Shown here: positions 9,110-16,734 of the stretch, piece by piece
How positions within the stretch are numbered: the stretch's first letter is position 1
Layout: each line of letters opens with the position of its first letter
Source: an uncultured Clostridia bacterium
GTDB taxonomy: Bacteria; Bacillota; Clostridia; Oscillospirales; Ruminococcaceae
Length of the DNA stretch: 45,500 bases
Assembly: GCA_947624575.1 (NCBI GenBank)
Contig: CANQKY010000004.1
Coordinates: 1 to 45,500 of the forward strand
Direction of reading: 5' to 3'
The notes under the pieces: model-generated
The model's input: the letters and a program-made list of their open reading frames with translations, nothing else
The model's database searches: none
What the model was told of the DNA's origin: nothing
Made by a program: the position numbers and the translations under genes

Positions 9110-9253
9110 TTGCCACATAATTTCATATTGTTCTCAATAGAGATGTATTTGGTAAAAATGCTTCTCTGTTTTCTTCTCTATTGAGAATGAAATTGTGTGG
9201 CAACAATCGGAGATGCATTTTTCGGTGTGCAGCTGAGGCTGCACACTTTTTTT
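9110..9253 (+). ncRNA. Leader RNA with 90-nt hairpin and intrinsic terminator
   Basis: A transcript from the 9077 promoter would start near 9112. It would hold a long hairpin: left arm 9110-9143 (TTGCCACA...TTCTCAATAGAGA) pairs with right arm 9175-9203 (TCTCTATTGAGAA...TGTGGCAA). A strong intrinsic terminator follows at 9225-9253, with a GTGTGCAGC/GCTGCACAC stem and seven T residues. The terminator ends just before the Shine-Dalgarno site of the next gene, so the RNA is either an attenuator or an independent small RNA. I do not recognise the family. Confidence 0.55.
9225..9253 (+). terminator. Intrinsic terminator/attenuator before the RHH gene
   Basis: A 9-bp stem (GTGTGCAGC with GCTGCACAC), a TGAG loop and a run of seven T. 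It lies 25 nt upstream of the ATG at 9278. Confidence 0.8.
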
Positions 9254-9277
9254 ATTTTCATAAAGGAGGAACAGAAA

Positions 9278-9607
9278 ATGGACGGACGGTATAAAATGAC
9301 AAAGGGCTTCACCCTCGATCTGGAGCTGGTGGCGCGTCTGAAAGAGGGCGCCGCGGACAGTGGGCGGAGCATCTCCCGCTATATTGAGATGCTGCTCAGC
9401 CGCTGGATCAGGGAAACAGAAGCAAGCGGCAACCTTTCGCCCTATGTAAAGCCGCAGAGCGAAGCGACACCAGAAAAGCAGAAGCTCGGCTTGACGATCC
9501 GGCGGGACATTCTAAAGCAGATGGAAGCCTTAGCGGCAGCCGACTTTCGTCCACTTTCGGAGTACGTCAATCTTGCTTTGTGGCGAGTCCTTGAAATGGA
9601 AGAATAA
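9278..9607 (+). CDS. Tandem ribbon-helix-helix (Arc/CopG-like) DNA-binding protein
   Basis: A 109-residue protein with two copies of a ribbon-helix-helix pattern. Residues about 8-46 read KGFTLDLELVARLKEG, a turn, then SISRYIEMLLSRWI. Residues about 69-109 read LGLTIRRDILKQMEALA, a turn, then PLSEYVNLALWRVL. They are separated by a polar linker. Arc/CopG/MetJ folds normally dimerise through one such unit, so a fused pair could bind as a pseudo-dimer. The ATG at 9278 has AAGGAGG 9 nt upstream; a longer reading from 9197 runs through the terminator and is not credible. No partner gene (toxin, relaxase, replication gene) is adjacent. The leader terminator suggests conditional expression. Its target is unknown; autoregulation is the default guess. 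Confidence 0.78.
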   Translation: MDGRYKMTKGFTLDLELVARLKEGAADSGRSISRYIEMLLSRWIRETEASGNLSPYVKPQSEATPEKQKLGLTIRRDILKQMEALAAADFRPLSEYVNLALWRVLEMEE

Positions 9608-9661
9608 AAAAGCTCTCTTGCGAAAAGGGGGCTTGGCAACAGATTTTAGCTTGGCGGTCGT

Positions 9662-9865
9662 GAATCCCACCACCATGCTAACGCATGGTCCCCCTCCCTT
9701 TGACAAGGGAGGCACTGGCGATCGAATCGGTTTTACCGGAAATATTAAGAAAGGAAAGCTGACAAAAGCCTTCTTTTTTCTCTTTTAACCCCAAATCCAA
9801 ATACAACTGTCAAAACCTCCCTTGTGAAAGGGAGGGGGACCGCGCTTTGCGCGGTGGAGGGATTC
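9662..9865. mobile_element. R2 MITE-like element, copy A
   Basis: About 204 bp with terminal inverted repeats of about 50 bp. The left end reads GAATCCCACCACCATGC, then GCATGG and CCCCCTCCCTTTGACAAGGGAGG. The right end is the inverse, ending CGGTGGAGGGATTC. Each end carries two nested hairpins. The interior (after CACTGGCGATC) has no coding potential. No clear target-site duplication was seen. Confidence 0.7.
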
Positions 9866-9927
9866 AGAACCCACTTGCAGCTTTTTCTCCGCTATGATAA
9901 ATTAAACCCCACTCATGTTGGAAGCCC

Positions 9928-9967
9928 AAAAGGGGAAGGTCTTTTGTGAAAAAGACCTTCCCCTTTT
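9928..9967. terminator. Bidirectional terminator, 3' of recG
   Basis: Stem AAAAGGGGAAGGTCTTTT with AAAAAGACCTTCCCCTTTT. In the minus direction it lies 16 nt past the recG stop. Very similar hairpins occur at 42782-42822. Confidence 0.7.
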
Positions 9968-9982
9968 GATTGATCGTACGGT

Positions 9983-11998
9983 TTATGCCTGTCCCAGCTT
10001 TTCATACAGCTCTGCCACGGCGGCGGTGAGCGCGGGATAAGCCGCAAGCCCCTCTGCCAGTGTCGCGCGGGCGGCGCTTTGTGTCAGCTCGAGCAGGGCG
10101 AGATCGGCAGCTCCCTCCCCCAGCCGAAAGACCGGCAGCCCGTGCTGCGCTTCCCCGAACAGCTCGCCGGGACCCCGCAGCTTCAGGTCCTCCTCCGCCA
10201 CCTTGAAGCCGTCGTTTGTCTCGGTCATGATCTGCAAGCGGCGTTTGGTCTGCTCGCCGTCGTGATCGGAAAGCAAAATGCAGTAGGAGGGCTTGTCCCC
10301 CCGTCCGACCCGTCCGCGCAGCTGATGCAGCTGGGAAAGCCCGTACCGCTCGGCGTTTTCCACCAGCATCACGGTGGCGCGTGGCACATCGACCCCCACC
10401 TCCACCACCGTGGTGGCGATCAGCAGTGCGATCTCTCCCGCGGCAAAGGCGGACATAATCATATCCTTTTCGGAGGCCTTCAGCTGTCCGTGGAGAATCC
10501 CGACCGAATAGCCCGCAAAGGCGGTTTTGGACACCTGCTCGGCATACTGTAACACCGATGTGAGCGCCTCCTCGCCGTCCTCCTCGATGCGGGGGCAGAC
10601 AAGATAGGCGGCGTTCCCCTGATCCAGCTCCTTGCGGATTAAGGCGAATGCCCGCTGACGCAAACGGGAGCTGACGCAGTAGGTGGCGACCGACTTTCTG
10701 CCGCCGGGCAGCTCGGTGATCTGGGAGACCTGCAAATCGCCGTAGCAAAACAGCGCCAGCGTGCGGGGGATCGGGGTGGCGGACATGACCGCCAGATGGG
10801 GTGCGTCCCCCTTTTCGGCAAGGGCGGCGCGCTGCGCCACCCCGAACCGGTGCTGCTCGTCGGTAATCACAAGCCCCAGTCGGGCAAAGCGGGTGGCGTC
10901 CTGCAGCAGGGCGTGGGTGCCGATCACCAGATCGACCTCCCCTGCCGCCAGTGCCTGTCGCACCGCCCTTTTCTCAGCGGCGGTCATGCCGCCGGTGAGC
11001 AGCCGCACCCGCACCGACAGCGGGGAAAGCACCTTTTGAAAGGTCTCCAGATGCTGCCGCGCCAGCAGCTCGGTCGGGGTCATGCAGGCGGACTGATACC
11101 CCGCCTTTGCGGCGGCATAGGTAAGCGCCGCCGCCACCATCGTCTTGCCGCAGCCCACGTCCCCCTGGATCAGCCGGTGCATCTGCCGCCCCGAAGCCAT
11201 ATCGGTCAGACAGTCGGAGATGGCGGCGCGCTGCCCGTCGGTCAGGGTGAAGGGCAGCCGCTCCAAAAAAGGCGTGAGGTCGGGACGGTCGATCACCGCG
11301 CCGGCACGGCGGGCGGCGGCGCTCTCCTGTGAAAGCAGCGCCAGCTCGTAGACAAACAGTTCCTCAAACGAAAGCTGGCGGCGCGCCAAATCCGCCTCCT
11401 TCTGCGAGGCGGGAGAGTGGATCATCTGCAAAGCCCTTTTGCGGGGGAGAAACCCCTGCTTTTCCCGTACCGCAAAAGGGAGCAGTTCGGGAACAATAAG
11501 CCCCTCCAGCGCGCGGGCAATATCCCGCCGCAGCCGGAACTGCCCCAGCCCCGCCGTCAGCGGGTAGATCGGCAAAAGCCCCGTTGTGCCGCCCGACAGG
11601 ATCAGGGGATTGGTCATCTCCAGATAGGTCAGCCGTGCCGACGCCTTTCCGTAAAACAGGTATTCCTCCCCGATCTTCAGCTTCTCGAACGCATACCGCG
11701 CGTTGAAGATCACGATCTCCAGCCGATGACTGTCTGCTTCCGCCGAAGCCTTATACACCGTCATGCCGCGGCGAAGCCTTTGTCCCGCCTGCTTGCGGAT
11801 CACCGTGGCGCGGATCAGCACGGGGGTGTCCTCATCGGGGGAGAGCGGGAACACAGGATCGTTGCAGTCAAGATACCGGCGGGGGTAATGGGTCACAAGG
11901 TCGCCCAGCGTGCGGACGCCCAGCTTGCGATAGAGCTTTTCTCCGGCAGGTCCCACGCCCGAAAGGGCGGTGATCGGGTCGGACAAACGGTAGGACAT
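9983..11998 (-). CDS. recG: ATP-dependent DNA helicase RecG
   Basis: Branch-migration helicase that processes Holliday junctions and stalled forks. It has 671 residues, the standard length. An N-terminal wedge/OB domain (about 60-150) precedes helicase motifs: motif I GDVGCGKT (279-286), TPTELLARQH, a DEQH box (ITDEQHRFGV), SATPIPRTLAL and the C-terminal lobe with VGVDVPRATVMLVENAERYGLSQLHQLRGRVGRG. The ATG at 11998 has AGGAGG 9 nt upstream, and a TTG directly before it (12001) is a possible alternative start. It follows the DHHW gene by 13 nt and is probably co-transcribed with it. Confidence 0.96.
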   Translation of the reverse strand: MSYRLSDPITALSGVGPAGEKLYRKLGVRTLGDLVTHYPRRYLDCNDPVFPLSPDEDTPVLIRATVIRKQAGQRLRRGMTVYKASAEADSHRLEIVIFNARYAFEKLKIGEEYLFYGKASARLTYLEMTNPLILSGGTTGLLPIYPLTAGLGQFRLRRDIARALEGLIVPELLPFAVREKQGFLPRKRALQMIHSPASQKEADLARRQLSFEELFVYELALLSQESAAARRAGAVIDRPDLTPFLERLPFTLTDGQRAAISDCLTDMASGRQMHRLIQGDVGCGKTMVAAALTYAAAKAGYQSACMTPTELLARQHLETFQKVLSPLSVRVRLLTGGMTAAEKRAVRQALAAGEVDLVIGTHALLQDATRFARLGLVITDEQHRFGVAQRAALAEKGDAPHLAVMSATPIPRTLALFCYGDLQVSQITELPGGRKSVATYCVSSRLRQRAFALIRKELDQGNAAYLVCPRIEEDGEEALTSVLQYAEQVSKTAFAGYSVGILHGQLKASEKDMIMSAFAAGEIALLIATTVVEVGVDVPRATVMLVENAERYGLSQLHQLRGRVGRGDKPSYCILLSDHDGEQTKRRLQIMTETNDGFKVAEEDLKLRGPGELFGEAQHGLPVFRLGEGAADLALLELTQSAARATLAEGLAAYPALTAAVAELYEKLGQA

Positions 11999-12011
11999 CA
12001 AAGGACACCTC

Positions 12012-13379
12012 CTATCCGATCAGCCCGATCAAGGACTGCATCAGGCTCTCCCCACGGGTGGCGGAGATGTTGTTCATGATGAGCAGATCGTCAGCGCCTA
12101 CACTGTCGCAGAAGGCGGCGAGCTTTTCACTCCGCACCCTGTTGAAATAGCGGTAATCCACCACATAGACCTCGCGGTAATTGCCGGTCAGAAACGGCAC
12201 GAAGGCGTTTCCGAACGACTCCTTGACCACCACGCAGGTTTTCCCCTCGGGGAGATTGGGGTTTTGTATGACGGTCAGCGGATTGTCCCCGCCGATGAAG
12301 GTCGAATAGAGGGAGGACGCGCTCCAGCCGGTGACGTCCTGCACGATATGTCCCGAAAAGGTATTGCCGTCCCGATCGGTGATGGTGAGCTCATTGGTGT
12401 CGGCGGGGCGGTAGGCGTACACCTCGTCGGGGTGATTGCCCAGCGCCTCGCTCATGCCGGTGTCGGAATAGAAGGAGCCTAAAAAGCCGCCGGTGACCGT
12501 TTCGGTGAAGGCGGACAGCGGGGTCGGCTCAAAGCCTGCCGCCGCCGCATACTGCCGGTAGGCGATATAGGCGCCCTTTGCCGTCCAGTGGTGGTCGGTG
12601 CGGAAGTAGAGGTAATCGTTCCGCTCCGCCCGCAGGGCTTCGTACACCCCCGTGACCGGCGTGACCTGCTCCCCAAACGAGCCATAGAGGTAGTCGATCG
12701 CCTTTTTCTGGTCGGAGGTATTGACGCTCTGCCGCACCGAATCGGGCAGGGTGATGTCCATGCCGGTGGGAATCACCATATCGAACACCCGCGTTCTGCC
12801 CGCAAGCTGTTCGGCAAGCCGGTTGACCGCGGCGGTGTAGCGATCCGCCGTGGACTGTACAAAGTGGTAATATTCATATGCCGCGTCCCCCACTACCAGC
12901 ACCGCGCCGAGGTTTTGGGTCAGCAGTTCGGGCGGCGCTTCCTCGGAGGATACCGTTTCCTCCGGCAGAACCGCGTCGGCAGGCTCGGTCGGAGCGGGCG
13001 GCGTGTCGGGGATCTCGTCACCGGTCTCCACCTCGCCGTGTACGGCGGTGGAGGAAAACCCGTACAGACTTTTTACACGGGTGTTGACCGACAAAAACGC
13101 CTCCCGAAACGGGAAGGTGTCCGCAAACCAGGTGTTGATGTCGTCAAAATAGCTGCCGGTGACCAGCGCCGCCCACGAAAAGGACGGGAAGGCTGCCAGC
13201 TCCCGCTTTTCCAGCTCGGAGTAGGTCGGGCGGAGGGGAAGCAGCAGCGAGCAGAACGCCAGCGCAAAGAGCAGGACAAAAAAGACCACCGTTTGCAATA
13301 TCGCGCCCCTTTTGCGGCGCTTTTCGCGGCGCAGATCGGCGACCCATTCCTCCACATCGGGGAACGCGGGCTTTTGCAT
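12012..13379 (-). CDS. DHHW-motif protein (AlgX/AlgJ-like, SGNH-hydrolase superfamily)
   Basis: A 455-residue membrane-anchored extracytoplasmic protein. The N-terminus is cytoplasmic and basic (REKRRKRGAI), then one membrane helix (VFFVLLFALAFCSLLLP, about residues 31-48). The ectodomain contains YFDDINTWFADTFPFREAF and YFRTDHHWTAKGAYIAY, the DHHW signature shared with AlgX/AlgJ-type proteins that act with MBOAT acyltransferases in acetylating exopolysaccharide. An acidic, Pro/Thr-rich segment (about 120-155) looks like a spacer. The AAGGAGGGAG site precedes the ATG. It is encoded 27 nt after the MBOAT gene, so the two very likely form an O-acetylation pair for an unidentified surface polymer. 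Confidence 0.88.
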   Translation of the reverse strand: MQKPAFPDVEEWVADLRREKRRKRGAILQTVVFFVLLFALAFCSLLLPLRPTYSELEKRELAAFPSFSWAALVTGSYFDDINTWFADTFPFREAFLSVNTRVKSLYGFSSTAVHGEVETGDEIPDTPPAPTEPADAVLPEETVSSEEAPPELLTQNLGAVLVVGDAAYEYYHFVQSTADRYTAAVNRLAEQLAGRTRVFDMVIPTGMDITLPDSVRQSVNTSDQKKAIDYLYGSFGEQVTPVTGVYEALRAERNDYLYFRTDHHWTAKGAYIAYRQYAAAAGFEPTPLSAFTETVTGGFLGSFYSDTGMSEALGNHPDEVYAYRPADTNELTITDRDGNTFSGHIVQDVTGWSASSLYSTFIGGDNPLTVIQNPNLPEGKTCVVVKESFGNAFVPFLTGNYREVYVVDYRYFNRVRSEKLAAFCDSVGADDLLIMNNISATRGESLMQSLIGLIG

Positions 13380-13406
13380 GGAAACTCCCTCCTTTCGGGT
13401 ATCGGC

Positions 13407-14837
13407 TTAAAACTGGAAGTACAAAAACGGATTGTAGCTGTTCCCGACCAGCGCGGCGGTCGAGAGCAGCAGGATAAGCCCCGCGCACACCGCGCGGAGC
13501 AGGGCGTATACGCCGCTGCCGCCCAATCGCCGCTCCAACAGGGCGCGGCATTTTGTGACGGCGGGCGTGACCGCGAGAATGGCGACTGCCAAAAAGAACA
13601 GATGCGCCAGCAGGGTGGTGTTCGTCTCAAAATTCGTAAAGCCGTTTTGGTTGAGCCCGAACATACCCCGCAGCATGACGGCGATCAGGGGGAGCTCCTC
13701 GAACCGGAACAAAACCCACCCGAAGTAGACCACGATCAGCAGATAGAGATGCCTTACCACGGCGGGACAGCGGGAAAGCGCCTTGCTAAGCACCGTGCGC
13801 TCCAGCACCAGAAAGACAAAGAAGTAAAGCCCCCAGAGGATATAGTTCCAGCTTGCCCCGTGCCAGAGACCGGTCAGCGCCCAGACGATCAGCAGATTGC
13901 GGAAGGTGCGCAGCTTCCCCTGTCTGCTGCCGCCGAGCGGGATATAGACATAGTCTCGGAAAAAGTAGGAGAGGGACATATGCCACCGCCGCCAGAAGTC
14001 GGTGACTGAGGAAGCGGTATAGGGGTAGTTGAAGTTCTCCTTGTAGTGGAAGCCGATCATCAGCCCCATGCCGATCGCCATATCGGAGTAGGCGGAAAAA
14101 TCGAGATAGATTTGGAGCATAAAGGCAAGCATACCAAGCCAGAGCGAAAGGGCGGGCTTTCCTGCCAGCGTGGCGGCGTCGGCGGCAAGGAGGGAGTCGG
14201 CAAGCGCGCCGCAGGGGTTTGCAAACAGCGCCTTTTTTCCCAGTCCCACCGTGAAGCGGGTGACGCCCGCATAGAGATCGGAAAGGTTTACCTTGCGGTT
14301 CCAAAGCTCCCGCTCAATGTCGCGGTAGCGGACGATGGGTCCGGCAATGCACTGGTGGAACAGGCTCACATAAAGCAGCAGAGTGGGAAAATCCCGCTGA
14401 GCCTTTACCTCGCCGCGGTAGACGTCCACGGCATAGGAGAGCAGCTGAAAGGTGTAAAAGGAGATGCCGATCGGCAGCAGAATCTGCGGCACCGTTTCGG
14501 GAACGCCGGTCAAGAGCTTTAAATTTTGCAGGAAGAAGGTGCCGTATTTGAAAACACCCAGCAGTCCGAGATCGACCGCGCAGACGCCGGCGACCCCCAG
14601 CCGTGCGGCGGTTTTTCGTCCGTTTTTCCGGCAGGCTTCGATCTGTAAGGCAAGCAGCCAGTCGGCAAACGCCATGCCCACCAGCAGCAGGACATAGACA
14701 GGCTCACCCCAGGCGTAGAACACCAGGGAGAAGATCATCAAAACGGTATTTTTCTGCCGCATGGTGCGGGCGATCGTATAGGCGATCAGGTTCGCAGGCA
14801 AAAACAAGTAGAGGAAAAACAGGCTGGAAAAGACCAT
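13407..14837 (-). CDS. MBOAT family O-acyltransferase (AlgI/DltB/PatA-like)
   Basis: A 476-residue polytopic membrane protein that transfers acyl (usually acetyl) groups across the membrane to a cell-surface polymer. Typical motifs are VFSSLFFLYLFLP at the N-terminus, PIGISFYTFQLLSYAVDVYRG, FPTLLLYVSLFHQCIAGPIVRY, VTDFWRRWHMSLSYFFRDYVYIPLGGSR and LTGLWHGASWNYILWG, which contains the conserved catalytic His. It is the first gene of the operon MBOAT-DHHW-recG. A DltB role is less likely, since no dltA, dltC or dltD is present. The upstream leader is unusually long. Confidence 0.93.
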   Translation of the reverse strand: MVFSSLFFLYLFLPANLIAYTIARTMRQKNTVLMIFSLVFYAWGEPVYVLLLVGMAFADWLLALQIEACRKNGRKTAARLGVAGVCAVDLGLLGVFKYGTFFLQNLKLLTGVPETVPQILLPIGISFYTFQLLSYAVDVYRGEVKAQRDFPTLLLYVSLFHQCIAGPIVRYRDIERELWNRKVNLSDLYAGVTRFTVGLGKKALFANPCGALADSLLAADAATLAGKPALSLWLGMLAFMLQIYLDFSAYSDMAIGMGLMIGFHYKENFNYPYTASSVTDFWRRWHMSLSYFFRDYVYIPLGGSRQGKLRTFRNLLIVWALTGLWHGASWNYILWGLYFFVFLVLERTVLSKALSRCPAVVRHLYLLIVVYFGWVLFRFEELPLIAVMLRGMFGLNQNGFTNFETNTTLLAHLFFLAVAILAVTPAVTKCRALLERRLGGSGVYALLRAVCAGLILLLSTAALVGNSYNPFLYFQF

Positions 14838-15235
14838 CTATCTCACCTTTCGGTCACGGTACTGTCGCAAATTCTTTCGATTTCCATTTATATGTTTGAC
14901 AACAACAATTTAGGCTTATGCCCGACAGGGGGAACCGGTTTGGCAGGGCAAAATTCCCCGATATCTGTGCCGAAAAGCCTTGTAATACGGCAAGTATTCC
15001 TTCGTTTTTCGGCTTTGATCTCGAATAATTTTGCTCCTTCCAAACTGTCTTGCCCCTGTCTGTCGGTGTATAGCAAGCCGGTCGGGCACGAAAACGGCGG
15101 GAAAACCGCTTTTGGGCGATTTCCCCTATCGGGTATAAGCCTACCATAAAATCGGCAAAAAATCAACCTCGCTCCGCCGGAGTGACACCCTGAAAGAAAA
15201 CCGATGCGGGCGGTTGCAGTTGGCTTGGTGGTATG
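14838..15235 (-). other. Long structured leader of the MBOAT operon
   Basis: About 290 nt of untranslated leader separate the promoter at 15138-15166 from the MBOAT start. It is closed by a long-range inverted repeat (14908-14935 with 15119-15145, TAGGCTTAT(G/A)CCCGA(C/T)AGGGG). It contains a long imperfect hairpin at 14946-15037 with GGGCAAAATT outer arms and CCGAAAA/TTTTCGG inner arms. No coding sequence was seen. The block may be a structured RNA or a palindromic repeat element. Confidence 0.5.
15138..15166 (-). promoter_or_regulatory. Promoter of the MBOAT-DHHW-recG operon
   Basis: Read on the minus strand: TTGATT (15166-15161), 17 bp, TAGGCT (15143-15138), with ATGG before the -10 box. 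The -10 overlaps the outer inverted repeat of the leader. Confidence 0.55.
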
Positions 15236-15448
15236 GAATCCCACCACCGCGCTTTAGCGCGGTCCCCCTCCCTTTGACAAGGGAGGCACTGGCGACCAAT
15301 CGGGATTTGATAAAAATTTTAACAAAGCCGGTTGACGGAAAATTTTATTTTTTCATTTGTTCTATTTTAAACCGCAAAGTGTCCGTCTTTGTCAAAACCT
15401 CCCTTGTCAAAGGGAGGGGGACCATGCGGCAGCATGGTGGAGGGATTC
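15236..15448. mobile_element. R2 MITE-like element, copy B
   Basis: Begins GAATCCCACCACCGCGC and ends CATGGTGGAGGGATTC, with the inner CCTCCCTT/AAGGGAGG hairpins at both sides. The interior shares GATAAAAATTTTA.CAAAG and CCGTCTTTGTCAAAACCTCCC with copies C and D but has diverged more. Confidence 0.7.
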
Positions 15449-15478
15449 AAAACGCATTTAGCCAAATGTTGTTGTCAA

Positions 15479-15661
15479 GCCTTCCCTTGTCAAAGGGCTT
15501 TCCTGCCGAAGCGCGCCCAGCGGGCGAAACAGCGAGGCGGGAATGGCGCTGCGGCACCCGCAGGGCACACAGTCGACAAGCGGCAAGGCGGTTATCCGCC
15601 GCAGTCGATGTCGGGAACCGCAGGAGGACAGGCACCATGCGGCAGCATGGTGGAGGGATTC
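15479..15661. repeat. R2-related half element with structured insert
   Basis: Begins with CCTTCCCTTGTCAAAGGGC and TTCCTGCCGAAGCGCGCC and ends ACCATGCGGCAGCATGG then TGGAGGGATTC. The same long-form right end is found in copy C at 19404-19561. No left terminal repeat is present, so this is a partial copy lying next to copy B. Confidence 0.6.
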
Positions 15662-15728
15662 CAAAAATACCGATATTTGGCAAAACGGGTGCACGAAAGC
15701 AGATTTTTCTGCTCTTGTGTCCTATTAC

Positions 15729-15757
15729 TTTACATTTTGCGCAAAATTTGATAGACT
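15729..15757 (+). promoter_or_regulatory. Promoter of the ABC-2 permease/lipoprotein cassette
   Basis: TTTACA (15729-15734), 17 bp, TAGACT (15752-15757), placed between the R2 half element and the first permease gene. The transcript would have an 80-nt leader with GC-rich hairpins. Confidence 0.6.
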
Positions 15758-15843
15758 GAAAGGGGGAAAACCAACCGCCGTCGGGCGGGGCGAACCCCGT
15801 CCGATGGGTCCCCCGCCACCCGATCAAGAAAGGAGAGAGCATC

Positions 15844-16722
15844 ATGTTTTGGCAGAGCTACAAAAACACACTCAAAAACCTTATTCGCACTCCGCTTTTT
15901 TGGGTGCTGGTCGCACTGGTGTTTCTGAATACCCTGTATTTTGCGCTCAAAGGTTATGTGAGTTATTACGACGCATCGCTTGGCGAGCTGATCCCCGACA
16001 CCGATCCCCGCTTTGTATTGACATATACAAATTATCTGCAGCTGTGTTTGAATGTGATACGCGGCGGGATCATGACCTATACGGTGCCCTGTCTTGCGGT
16101 GGTGTCTACCATGCTGATCCTGAACCGCGATTTTGGCGACAGCTTCTTCGAGATCGAGCGGGCAGGGGGTGTGAAGCCCGGGCAGTATTTTGGGGGACGG
16201 CTTGCGGCATTGGCGAGTGTGAACATGGCGGTGGCTTTGACTGCCTCTTTTTGGGGTGTTCATTGGTACTATTTTACGCGGGGCGGTATTTTCGGTATGA
16301 GCTTGTGGAGATATTGGACGGATTCCACTGTACGGATTTTGCGCATATTCTTCTTTGCAGCCGTGCCGGTTATCCTGCTGTATATCGGGCTTACTTATCT
16401 GGTCGGCAGTCTTGCGGGAAGCGGCTTGTGGGGAGCCGTTGCGGGAATCGGTTGTGTTTTTCTGTTTTGTATGCTTACCACGCTGTTGTCGTTTCGTATG
16501 TCAAGTGTGTTTGAGTTATGCAACACCCTTTCCGAAAAACTGTATTTTCATTGGACAGTGAGCGATCTCGATGCAGTCCGGTGGCGGCAGTTGTATGAAT
16601 TGCCCAGAGAATCGGTCGACTTTGCCGGTTATGAGGTTCTCATCTGGACTGTTGTGATGGCGGGCGCGGCGGCTGCTTTTCTTGCCGGCTCTTATCTGAA
16701 GACCAAAAAACGGGAGATATAA
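15844..16722 (+). CDS. ABC-2 type permease paralog P1
   Basis: A 292-residue polytopic membrane protein, the first of four paralogs in this cassette. It opens with FWQSYKNTLKNLIRTPLFW, an amphipathic stretch followed by membrane segment 1, then an extracellular loop with IPDTDPRF. A second membrane segment leads into the family hallmark LILNRDFGDSFFEIERAGG and then YFGGRLAAL, a cytoplasmic loop. Further hydrophobic segments and a basic C-terminus (KTKKREI) follow, giving about six membrane segments. This agrees with ABC-2 half transporters that would pair with the ATPase encoded at 20406. The ATG has AAGGAG 9 nt upstream. I recognise no substrate-specific family. Confidence 0.78.
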   Translation: MFWQSYKNTLKNLIRTPLFWVLVALVFLNTLYFALKGYVSYYDASLGELIPDTDPRFVLTYTNYLQLCLNVIRGGIMTYTVPCLAVVSTMLILNRDFGDSFFEIERAGGVKPGQYFGGRLAALASVNMAVALTASFWGVHWYYFTRGGIFGMSLWRYWTDSTVRILRIFFFAAVPVILLYIGLTYLVGSLAGSGLWGAVAGIGCVFLFCMLTTLLSFRMSSVFELCNTLSEKLYFHWTVSDLDAVRWRQLYELPRESVDFAGYEVLIWTVVMAGAAAAFLAGSYLKTKKREI

Positions 16723-16734
16723 AGGAGGAACATC

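Larger units (their letters stand above)
9608..9982. other. Gene-free stretch filled by an R2 element, a promoter copy and a terminator
   Basis: Holds the R2 element at 9662-9865, a promoter-like copy at 9875-9903 that leads to no gene, and a bidirectional hairpin at 9928-9967. No credible coding sequence was seen. Confidence 0.7.

Noticed and set aside
9573..9788. A 71-codon frame after the RHH gene
   Set aside because: It overlaps the RHH 3' end and reads through R2 copy A, so it is a chance frame in repeat DNA.
14890..14915. TTGACA near 14898 as a plus-strand promoter
   Set aside because: The nearest -10-like box is only about 9 bp away and no gene follows in that direction.
15660..15760. 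LytTR binding site upstream of the ABC-2 cassette
   Set aside because: I saw no clear pair of 9-bp LytTR half sites at the right spacing by eye, so I do not call one.
15543..16514. A 323-codon frame running from the R2 half element into P1
   Set aside because: It overlaps P1 in another frame, starts inside a repeat and has no ribosome binding site or family features.
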